Source: a virus
IMG/VR virus record: IMGVR_UViG_3300031857_015005
Span: 1-49,662 of that record
Length of the DNA: 49,662 nt
Reading direction: 5' to 3' (one strand)
In this document: positions 23,683 to 30,160 of the stretch, piece by piece
Position numbering within the stretch: the first letter of the stretch is position 1
Layout of the letters: each line of letters begins with the position of its first letter
The notes under the pieces: model-generated
What the model was told of the DNA's origin: nothing
Databases searched by the model: none
What the model saw: only the letters and a program-made list of their open reading frames with translations
Position numbers and translations under genes: made by a program

Positions 23683-24153
23683 TTATTTTAATTGTTTTAT
23701 TCTTGACCTTAACGCAGCAACCGCAGTTTCAAAATCATTAAATAATGGAACGTTAAATCTATGACAAACTATTTCAACATTACCTTTTCTCCAGAATCCG
23801 TCCGGACAGCAAACTATTAGTCTATTACTATTAGCATGTAATCCTAATTCCAATAAAGTAATTGGTGATTTAGATTCTGGTAAGATGTTCATAAAGATTA
23901 TATCAGCTTCTTCCAATTTGTCCATTTCCCAATTTACTTGACCATTAAACTCTGGATTAGTAGCTCTTTGTTCCCATGAAGAATCCCATTCATCTCTTCG
24001 AGGATTAAAGAATGTTACTTCACAATCATCGAGTTTATTCTGTACCTCTGTCTGCCAATCAACAGACGAACCCATATCTATGGAACCAGCTAAAAAAATC
24101 CCAGGGTAATTGTCCTGGGATTGATTAGAGCTAGTAGGTTTAATTACTTGCAT
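23683..24153 (-). CDS. nucleoside 2-deoxyribosyltransferase-like protein
   Basis: 156 residues with the deoxyribosyltransferase-like layout: IFLAGSIDMGSSVDWQ near residues 23-38, TFFNPRRDEWDSSWEQR near 48-64, EEADIIFMNILP and then the catalytic-type Glu context SPITLLELGLHA. This matches the Nuc_deoxyri_tr2 family, which binds nucleosides or nucleotides and cleaves or transfers N-glycosidic bonds. It starts inside the last codons of the NAMPT-like gene (14-nt overlap), linking it to NAD+ metabolism. A terminator-like hairpin lies inside its first 20 codons. Exact substrate unknown; cleavage of an NAD-derived or signalling nucleotide is possible. Confidence 0.78.
   Translation of the reverse strand: MQVIKPTSSNQSQDNYPGIFLAGSIDMGSSVDWQTEVQNKLDDCEVTFFNPRRDEWDSSWEQRATNPEFNGQVNWEMDKLEEADIIFMNILPESKSPITLLELGLHANSNRLIVCCPDGFWRKGNVEIVCHRFNVPLFNDFETAVAALRSRIKQLK
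24092..24122 (-). terminator. Rho-independent terminator inside a coding sequence
   Basis: Perfect 9-bp stem AATCCCAGG/CCTGGGATT with an 8-nt loop and a T7 run (24092-24098), 18 nt after the NAMPT-like stop. It falls at codons 11-21 of the overlapping deoxyribosyltransferase-like gene. It should end most NAMPT transcripts and attenuate the next gene. Confidence 0.8.
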
Positions 24154-25657
24154 TAGTCAATTCCATTATTTTAGCTCTGATTGCAGTCAAAGTAGTTTGG
24201 TTATAGAAGTTTCCGTTTTCATATATTGTTTGTAATACTCCCGTGTTCTCTTCTTCAGCAGAACATTGTGTTTTTACAGTGTATACACCGTTTTCTTCAA
24301 TCACAGCACATTTACCTTTTAATGATTTTTTAGTACCATCATCAGTTATTGGTTCTTTATAGATGTCAATCCCTTTTCCGTTATTCTCAAACCAAGCACC
24401 TTTTGCAGCGTACCCAAAAGTATCACGTGTAGTGAATTGGTATGTAAATGAACCTACACCTAAAACAATATTAGTTGAAGCAAATCCTTTAGCTTCTAAT
24501 CTTGTATAGATTTCAATTTGACGGTCAAGTGTAATTGAATCTCCATAGATTGCTCCAATATGTGGGTCTAATACTTTGTAACCTTGAGCATTAATAGTAC
24601 CGCCAAAGATATCCCAAAGTAATTCAATTACTCCTTTTTCAGCGGAATCCACGTTTTCATCGTATGGATTTTGTTCAGCATTCCAGCTTTTACCACAGAT
24701 GATATCTACTGGGTCACCAGAGTCAGGACGAATTACAAGTTTACCATCACGTGACATGATTTGATCTTTGTTTGCTGGTAAATACTCAGTAATTAATTTC
24801 CATAGGTCAAAGGTATCCGCTACGATAGAAAGGATTCCTTTATCAAATTCTGTTAACCAATCGGATATCATTTGTTGCTCACCTACGGTAAAAATTTTGG
24901 TAGTTGAGACAGAGTGCTCAGAAGCATTTACTGAAGCTATGCAAACTTCATCCTCAGATTCATCATAGAAATAACGGGCAGCTGGAATGACCACGATTGA
25001 GTCAGAACCCATAAAAGAAAAGGCGTGTCCAAGACCAGAAGATAAACTATCCCAAGGAGATAATCCACGAGCTGAGAAATCATGGCATAAGTAAGGAATT
25101 AACCAAGCATTTTCAGGGTCAGTTTTAGTTACCCATTTTACAAGGTTTCTTTTATACTGTAATGCAATAGTTGCAGAAGTAGCTGGTTTCCAAGCTAAAG
25201 ATGAGATAATAGTTTCAAGATATAATGTTAACCAAGCAAAGCCAGGTACAGTGTTAATGAAAGTCATATGAGGAATATTTGCATCGGTCTCAATTCCTTC
25301 AGGTAAGGCTTTGATTTTAATAGGCAAGTATCCTAAATCGTGTAGTGCTTCAAAGTGCGAAGCATCGTATGGCATACCTAAGTATTTTGCCATGTCAGTT
25401 CCAAATTTGGTTGCAGTTTCTCGTGGCATGCTAAAGAAATTCTCTTGCCATTCAGCATGTAACCAACGAACAGTTAATTGATGACCAATGGAAAGAATTT
25501 TGTCAATTCCTTTTGGTGCATGTTTTGTACTTCTTGGGATCCAAGTTCCGTATAAGAAATCCGTGCCTGGGGCAAGCATTCTTTTATGACCAACTTTATA
25601 TCCGTCAGAATAATAAGGAGCAGGTGCTCTAAAAGTCTTTTGTAATTTAGATAACAT
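24140..25657 (-). CDS. nadV: nicotinamide phosphoribosyltransferase-like enzyme (NAMPT / Namat candidate)
   Basis: 505 residues, full NAMPT length (human 491). Family landmarks are all present in order: the WLTLYLETIISSLAWKPATS segment, CHDFSARGLSP, NASEHSVSTT with the catalytic-type histidine, IVADTFDLWK, LVIRPDSGDPVDII (substrate-binding Arg and Asp), IYGDSITLD and GVGSFTYQFTTRDT. It joins nicotinamide to an activated ribose, giving NMN from PRPP in NAMPT, or NAD+ from ADP-ribose-pyrophosphate in the phage NARP1 enzyme Namat. No NMN adenylyltransferase is seen in this window, which favours the NARP1 reading, but sequence alone cannot decide. It has its own promoter-like leader. Confidence 0.92.
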   Translation of the reverse strand: MLSKLQKTFRAPAPYYSDGYKVGHKRMLAPGTDFLYGTWIPRSTKHAPKGIDKILSIGHQLTVRWLHAEWQENFFSMPRETATKFGTDMAKYLGMPYDASHFEALHDLGYLPIKIKALPEGIETDANIPHMTFINTVPGFAWLTLYLETIISSLAWKPATSATIALQYKRNLVKWVTKTDPENAWLIPYLCHDFSARGLSPWDSLSSGLGHAFSFMGSDSIVVIPAARYFYDESEDEVCIASVNASEHSVSTTKIFTVGEQQMISDWLTEFDKGILSIVADTFDLWKLITEYLPANKDQIMSRDGKLVIRPDSGDPVDIICGKSWNAEQNPYDENVDSAEKGVIELLWDIFGGTINAQGYKVLDPHIGAIYGDSITLDRQIEIYTRLEAKGFASTNIVLGVGSFTYQFTTRDTFGYAAKGAWFENNGKGIDIYKEPITDDGTKKSLKGKCAVIEENGVYTVKTQCSAEEENTGVLQTIYENGNFYNQTTLTAIRAKIMELTNASN

Positions 25658-25682
25658 AATTTATATTTGTTTTAAATTAATA

Positions 25683-25741
25683 GTTAAAATTAACCAAAAT
25701 AAAGATACTAAGCAAATATTTTGGTGCGAAGTTATTAACAA
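25683..25741 (-). promoter_or_regulatory. early promoter and conserved leader box (NAMPT-like gene)
   Basis: TTG within ATTGTTAATAACTT (25729-25741), 18 nt, then AATATTTG (25713-25720); after TTTGC, 14 nt, then TTGGTTAATTTTAAC (25683-25697), 26 nt before the ATG. Same architecture as at 27777-27835. The promoter fits the Bacteroidota TTG/TAnnTTTG pattern with one mismatch. Confidence 0.65.
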
Positions 25742-26215
25742 TTATAAAAGTTCTTGTTTAACTATTGTAATTGCTTGGCCTAAAAGATTAAGACCTTTCC
25801 AACACATTGGATACTCAACATTAGGATCGTCTTCAGCCATTCCTATACCCCAGATATTATCAAGTGGTGATGCCTCAACCATGATTCTTTTACCTGTAAG
25901 CATTAATGCAGCTTTAAGATCAGGATTTTGTTTAAACTTAAAATAGTTTCCTTTGATTACAATGCTTAGGCAAACTTTATCCCAAACACTTTTGTCAAAG
26001 TTTTTAATCATACGGCCATATTTCTTTTGCTCTCTTGGATTAGATTCTTCCATGATAAGTTTAGCAATTTCCGTATCACCAAATGTTAAGGCTTTTTGGT
26101 GCATCATGTATTGTTCACATGAATTGTAAGTGATACCGTCAATAGTCATATTTGCTTTATGCCATTGAGAGTAAATACCACTCCAGAAGAATACGTATTT
26201 ATTTGTGGTTTTCAT
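25742..26215 (-). CDS. NADAR (YbiA-like) domain protein
   Basis: 157 residues, a single NADAR domain. Characteristic segments: FFWSGIYSQWHKANMTIDGI, YNSCEQYMMHQKAL and the signature MVEASPLDNIWGIGMAEDDP. Family members cleave N-glycosidic bonds in riboflavin intermediates, and some, paired with DarT1, remove ADP-ribose from guanine in DNA. The ATG shares one base with the stop of the macro-domain gene (TAATG), so the two are translationally coupled. The pairing with a macro-domain protein suggests reversal of ADP-ribosylation, not riboflavin metabolism; that is inference. Confidence 0.9.
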   Translation of the reverse strand: MKTTNKYVFFWSGIYSQWHKANMTIDGITYNSCEQYMMHQKALTFGDTEIAKLIMEESNPREQKKYGRMIKNFDKSVWDKVCLSIVIKGNYFKFKQNPDLKAALMLTGKRIMVEASPLDNIWGIGMAEDDPNVEYPMCWKGLNLLGQAITIVKQELL

Positions 26216-26856
26216 TATTGTGGTAAGATTACGATTGTTACTTTACAATCAATTAATTCTGTTTGAATAATTTTTTTGATTCTTTCCCAATCGCCACCAG
26301 CAAGACCAGCGCCAATTTTAGGAAGACCTATATGAAGTCCTTTAAACTCAACATTTAGTTTTCTCATTACGATTGTGATTGCTTCATAATCCACGGGTTT
26401 GGAAACGCCGTCTATATGATTCTTGCCATAACGATATTGTGTATAGGCATTCACAACAGTTAATTCAGGATCATTGTTAATGTTAGAATCCAATTTGCGA
26501 TTCCATAGACCACCTTTAGATATTACAAAGGTTTCATAGTCAATGCAACCTAATTTGTTTATGCTTGGACCTTTAAGTTCTAAGTTAAATTTATCACAGC
26601 CAAAAGCTTGAGCCATATGTGGAGCAATACCAGCTGCCATAGTTGAATGACAATTACAGCCATGAACAATTACATTAAAAGCACCTTCTTTAGCTAAGGC
26701 TATAAGATCACCGGTAACTTCAGAATATCTTGCTTTTAGTTTTGCTTCTTCTAATACATTAGTGATTGGCGATTCTTGGCATGGATCTATTTTACATTCA
26801 CCATTACAAGGACCGTGTTCACAATACCAACAGTGGAGTCCAATACCTATAGCCAT
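26215..26856 (-). CDS. macro-domain (ADP-ribose-binding) protein with N-terminal Cys cluster
   Basis: 213 residues. Residues 45-213 form a macro domain: YSEVTGDLIALAKEG, IVHGCNCHSTMAAGIAPHMA (ADP-ribose loop), TVVNAYTQYRYG and IGLPKIGAGLAGGDWERIKK (phosphate loop). Macro domains bind ADP-ribose and many remove it from proteins or, as in DarG, from thymine in DNA. The N-terminal 30 residues hold cysteines at 9, 12, 17, 21 and 26, a likely metal-binding knuckle that is not part of the usual domain. One-base stop/start overlaps join it to the genes on both sides. Confidence 0.9.
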   Translation of the reverse strand: MAIGIGLHCWYCEHGPCNGECKIDPCQESPITNVLEEAKLKARYSEVTGDLIALAKEGAFNVIVHGCNCHSTMAAGIAPHMAQAFGCDKFNLELKGPSINKLGCIDYETFVISKGGLWNRKLDSNINNDPELTVVNAYTQYRYGKNHIDGVSKPVDYEAITIVMRKLNVEFKGLHIGLPKIGAGLAGGDWERIKKIIQTELIDCKVTIVILPQ

Positions 26857-27758
26857 TAGAATACGTTATAAACGTTAAGTTTATGTAATTCATTATCGTT
26901 TTGGATTGAAAACTCTGAATCATTTTCAGGACGGATTGAATTAGTTGTGTAAATTGCATCAAACAATTTGTTTAGTTCCTTTAGACCGCTTGAAAAGATA
27001 CCGTGTGTGATTACTAATGTTATAGTATCATTAAATATTTCTTGTGGTCGGATTTCACGAATTGCTTTTGCTAATTCAATAAAGGTTCTACCGCCATCAC
27101 AAATATCATCAACAATAACAAAGTTTTGTGGACCTGCTCCGTAATTACTTTGTGGTATTTCAGTATGAGTAATCTTACCGGTTTTAACATCACGGTGCTT
27201 ATTTGCCACAATAATTTTATCAATACTGAATGTTTCAGCCACATGATAAATTTTCTTTAATGCACCAGCATCAGGAGAAACAAGATGTAAGGTTTCTCGA
27301 GCGCCGTTTTTATTATCAATCTTGGTTAAAGCAAACTTAACTAACCCTGTGTTATCAGTTTTCTTGAAGTTATTTAAACATGCTTCAAGAACATCGGAAT
27401 GAGGATCCAATACATGCACCTCTGAAAAATTCTGAGAGTTAATGATTGGGCAAATAACAGTCTTAAGGTAATTTGTAGAACCTATTAAGAATTTTCTATC
27501 AGATCTTGCACCTAAGAAATACGGAACATACAGACTAACAGATTTTGCACCAAGTTCAAGTAATGCTTGGTTTGCACAAATGATTAATTCCAAATCACGA
27601 AATGAGTTTAATCTTGATTTGATTTGAACTGATTTGATTTTGTTATTAAAAGAATACCCACTTGGCTCAATCGTAATAGATTGTTGACCGTCAGGAAAGC
27701 TTGAGATTTTAAATCCAATTTCGGATTTTGTAGAATCTGCTAAATTAAGTATGTTCAT
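26856..27758 (-). CDS. prs: ribose-phosphate pyrophosphokinase-like enzyme (Prs / Adps candidate)
   Basis: 300 residues from the ATG at 27756-27758; the longer frame opens with TTG inside the leader box, so it is not used. PRPP-synthetase landmarks: SFPDGQ (residues 20-25), YVPYFLGARSDRKF (77-90), VLDPHSD (117-122), the flexible-loop region ANKHRDVKTGK, and the PRPP-binding loop VDDICDGGRTF (216-226). It transfers pyrophosphate from ATP to ribose-5-phosphate or, in the phage NARP1 enzyme Adps, to ADP-ribose. It is followed with one-base overlap by the macro-domain gene and shares its leader type with the NAMPT-like gene, so the pair probably acts in one NAD+ pathway. Confidence 0.9.
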   Translation of the reverse strand: MNILNLADSTKSEIGFKISSFPDGQQSITIEPSGYSFNNKIKSVQIKSRLNSFRDLELIICANQALLELGAKSVSLYVPYFLGARSDRKFLIGSTNYLKTVICPIINSQNFSEVHVLDPHSDVLEACLNNFKKTDNTGLVKFALTKIDNKNGARETLHLVSPDAGALKKIYHVAETFSIDKIIVANKHRDVKTGKITHTEIPQSNYGAGPQNFVIVDDICDGGRTFIELAKAIREIRPQEIFNDTITLVITHGIFSSGLKELNKLFDAIYTTNSIRPENDSEFSIQNDNELHKLNVYNVF

Positions 27759-27776
27759 ATTATTTTTATTTAGATA

Positions 27777-27836
27777 GTTAAAATTAACCAATTGTTTTCA
27801 CAATGGCAAACTTTAATCTAATAAGTTATTAACAAC
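27777..27836 (-). promoter_or_regulatory. early promoter and conserved leader box (Prs-like gene)
   Basis: GTTGTTAATAACTT (27823-27836) supplies TTG; 18 nt later AAAGTTTG (27807-27814). After TTTGC and 14 nt comes TTGGTTAATTTTAAC (27777-27791), 18 nt before the ATG. The transcript would begin just before the box, so the box is probably in the 5' leader or start region and may be an operator or RNA element. Confidence 0.65.
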
Positions 27837-27838
27837 TA

Positions 27839-28099
27839 TTATTCAGCTATTACATAATTCCATTTTTGCATTAGCTCTTCAACTCTTGAGTCAAGCTGTT
27901 TACGTAAGATTGCTAATTCATTAACCATTGGAAGCGGTCCTTGCCAAACTCGTTCTCTTTGTAAATCACCTTCTCTGTCTATAAAATAGATATACATTCT
28001 CGGTCCAATTTTTGCAATGTCAAATTTCTTTGGACTTAATGCTGGATATTTTTCAGCAATAAATTTCTTAAGGTCTTTTGCCGTGTTCATTATCTTCAA
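27839..28099 (-). CDS. hypothetical small protein
   Basis: 86 residues, or 83 from the second ATG (28088-28090). An N-terminal helix-turn region (TAKDLKKFIAEKYPALSPKK) leads into beta-type sequence (PRMYIYFIDREGDLQRERVW) and a C-terminal helix. It overlaps the preceding KTSC-like gene by about 30 nt and ends right before the Prs-like promoter. Family not recognised. Confidence 0.65.
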   Translation of the reverse strand: MKIMNTAKDLKKFIAEKYPALSPKKFDIAKIGPRMYIYFIDREGDLQRERVWQGPLPMVNELAILRKQLDSRVEELMQKWNYVIAE

Positions 28100-28397
28100 T
28101 TTTGATTACGTCTTCACCATCTTTATATTTAGCACGAACTTCGGCTAAAAAGAATTTACCTTGAGATTCCGCGGCGCAAAATTCTCTATATGTTTCAGGC
28201 ATGAACTTGCAGTATTTGTATTTCTTGTCATTATTAAACGTAACTGTAAACTCATATTTTAAAGCATCATATGTAGTTTCTTTTAATAAAGATGATGTCC
28301 ACTGTTTAGTTTCAGGAACGTATTCACGAGCATAGTCTCTCATGATTTGGTCTAATGAAACATGTTCATCAGAGCTAATTGGTAATTCGCTTTTCAT
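28068..28397 (-). CDS. small KTSC-like domain protein
   Basis: 109 residues. The section TTYDALKYEFTVTFNNDKKY, then the FMPETYREFCAAESQGKFFL part and VRAKYK resembles the KTSC domain (Y-x-L-x-V-x-F...Y-x-Y...P...A-S-x-G-x-F), a small fold found alone or fused to phage and lysyl-tRNA-synthetase-like proteins with unknown role. The gene is 2 nt after the clamp-loader gene and overlaps the next gene. The occurrence next to gp44 makes a replication accessory role possible. Confidence 0.6.
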   Translation of the reverse strand: MKSELPISSDEHVSLDQIMRDYAREYVPETKQWTSSLLKETTYDALKYEFTVTFNNDKKYKYCKFMPETYREFCAAESQGKFFLAEVRAKYKDGEDVIKIEDNEHGKRP

Positions 28398-28399
28398 AA

Positions 28400-29347
28400 T
28401 TAAGAATTTAAAATGATTTGAGTTTCAAATACTGCTGCAAGCATTGTAATGCAAGGATCAATCACGTGTACTCGTTGTGCTTGATAGTGAGCAATCTTAA
28501 TTAAGATTTGCGGTACCTTTGCAAATTTGGTAGGATGATTATCTCTTATGTAATCTGGAAGCTCTTGACCTAATGCATGAAGAACATCATCAACTTTACT
28601 ACTATAATTTGTCATTAAGAATTTGTAATTCTCTTGAGAATTTGGAGCACCAAGCACAAGATCAAATACATCACGATATGAATAGTTTAATTTACGAACA
28701 TCTTCAGGCTGGATTTCTTTTACACCTTGAACATGGAAAGTTTGAATTTTATTTACAATAGAACGCATGTCAGGAAAATTCCTTTTCACAAATTCAATTA
28801 CTGCTTCTTTACTAATAGTAATTCCACAAGCTGTAAAGATTTGGTATGATCTTTTAATAAACTCAACCATTACTTCTTTTTCTTCTTCTTTACTTAAAAA
28901 GTCAAAAGGAATACAAGTAAACCTAGATTGAACTGGGTCTGGTACTTTATTAATGTAGTTACAAGTTCCGATGAATCTTGCGTTATTAGCAAATTTCTCA
29001 ATCGTTGCTCTAAGAGCTTTGTAAAATTGATCACTTGCTCCGTCCATCTCGTCAAGAATAACCACTTTAAATTTTTCAGCGCCATCAAGAAGACTAATGG
29101 TAGAACACCATGTAGATATCTTATCACGGATTACATCAACTGAACTTTCGTCAGATACGTTAATGTAAAGTGTTGGATAGTTTTTTGCTAACACTTTTGC
29201 TAAAGAGGTTTTACCTAAACCGGCTGAACCATAGAACAAGTAGTTCTGATGTAATTCGCCGTTACCTAATGATTGTCTGATTCTTTTTGGTAGAATCATT
29301 TGGTCCAAATTCTGTGGACGATATTTTTCTGTAAATAGTTTGCTCAT
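28400..29347 (-). CDS. 44: clamp loader ATPase subunit (gp44-like)
   Basis: 315 residues, T4 gp44 length (319). It is an AAA+ ATPase of the RFC/clamp loader type: the N terminus LFTEKYRPQNLDQMILP, Walker A GSAGLGKT at residues 40-47, Walker B VILDEMD at about 96-102, sensor 1 FIGTCNYINKVPDPVQSR with the RFC-box-like SR. It loads the gp45 clamp onto primer-template DNA. A TATATAAAT motif lies just upstream (29352-29360). In T4 gene 44 adjoins 45 and 62; here the clamp is 15 kb away. Confidence 0.93.
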   Translation of the reverse strand: MSKLFTEKYRPQNLDQMILPKRIRQSLGNGELHQNYLFYGSAGLGKTSLAKVLAKNYPTLYINVSDESSVDVIRDKISTWCSTISLLDGAEKFKVVILDEMDGASDQFYKALRATIEKFANNARFIGTCNYINKVPDPVQSRFTCIPFDFLSKEEEKEVMVEFIKRSYQIFTACGITISKEAVIEFVKRNFPDMRSIVNKIQTFHVQGVKEIQPEDVRKLNYSYRDVFDLVLGAPNSQENYKFLMTNYSSKVDDVLHALGQELPDYIRDNHPTKFAKVPQILIKIAHYQAQRVHVIDPCITMLAAVFETQIILNS

Positions 29348-29388
29348 GTAATTTATATACTTAATGGTATACCTTAGTTTTTAATTTC

Positions 29389-30069
29389 TTAATATTGTTT
29401 TCTTAATAATTCAATTACATCCCAAGCATCTTCAACTGCATTGTGTGTAACTATTTCTGGTAATCCTGCTCTGCTTTTACATTCCGATAAGTTAGGCAAA
29501 GAATTGTCTTTAGCCCAATCAACAAAAAGAACCGCAGGATCTATTACTCGTTGTTGGATACGAATAAGTTTTTTCCAATTAGGAAGTCTTTCAAGGAATA
29601 GCTTATCAAATGTTCCGAAGTTTTTACCAGCCACTGTTACAATGACGGGTTTAGTTCTTAAGTTAACTACAGGAACCAAATGTCCTTCAATCCATTTAAC
29701 TTGTTGACCTATGTTAATCTCTGTTGTTTTTTCACTGCTGATACCATTTATGTATAAGAATTGATAAATTGCTTCAGCAACTTCCTCCTCCTTCATAAAT
29801 TGCATGCCAGTGAAATGAACCATATCATTTTTCTCATCTTGGTCTACAGCAGTCTGATAGCTGTTAATCGTTTCAATTAAATCAGCGTTCATATTAATTG
29901 CGTACGGAGATCCAGAGATTCTATCTCTTAAGATTGCTATGTGTAATTTTGGAATTTCATCAAATGGCAGTTTCTTTGATGTATCTTCTAAGATAATACC
30001 TACTGATAAGACTTGGTCATTTTCAGGGTCAATACCGGTCGTCTCGATATCTATACTTAAATATTTCAT
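29389..30069 (-). CDS. DEDDh 3'-5' exonuclease (DexA/DnaQ-like)
   Basis: 226 residues, close to T4 DexA (227). Exo I is LSIDIETTG (D7, E9); Exo II lies in VAGKNFGTFDKLFLERL; Exo III is HNAVEDAWDVIELL with the His and Asp of the DEDDh type. It degrades DNA or RNA from the 3' end, either for host DNA turnover or as a proofreading-type activity. The polymerase half seen in this window lacks an exonuclease domain, but this protein is too small and divergent to be its missing half. First gene after the portal terminator, with its own TATATTTG box. Confidence 0.85.
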   Translation of the reverse strand: MKYLSIDIETTGIDPENDQVLSVGIILEDTSKKLPFDEIPKLHIAILRDRISGSPYAINMNADLIETINSYQTAVDQDEKNDMVHFTGMQFMKEEEVAEAIYQFLYINGISSEKTTEINIGQQVKWIEGHLVPVVNLRTKPVIVTVAGKNFGTFDKLFLERLPNWKKLIRIQQRVIDPAVLFVDWAKDNSLPNLSECKSRAGLPEIVTHNAVEDAWDVIELLRKQY

Positions 30070-30093
30070 ATATGTGTAGTTTTAAATTATATG

Positions 30094-30101
30094 CAAATAT
30101 A
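30094..30101 (-). promoter_or_regulatory. Bacteroidota-type -7 box TATATTTG
   Basis: Perfect TAnnTTTG box directly after the portal-gene terminator and 25 nt before the exonuclease ATG. No clear TTG -33 element is seen because the terminator stem occupies that position. Confidence 0.55.
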
Positions 30102-30104
30102 AAC

Positions 30105-30135
30105 AAAAAGTTCCGTAGTATTGCTACTACAGAAC
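30105..30135 (-). terminator. strong Rho-independent terminator after portal gene
   Basis: 11-bp stem GTTCTGTAGTA/TACTACGGAAC (one G-U pair) with a GCAA tetraloop and a T5 tract (30105-30109). It separates the head/neck transcript from the early block. Confidence 0.92.
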
Positions 30136-30160
30136 CAAATGTTTTTAACAAATTTATGTG

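Noticed and set aside
25742-26215. Riboflavin-pathway role for the NADAR gene
   Set aside because: No riboflavin genes are nearby; the coupling to macro-domain and NAD genes points to ADP-ribose chemistry.
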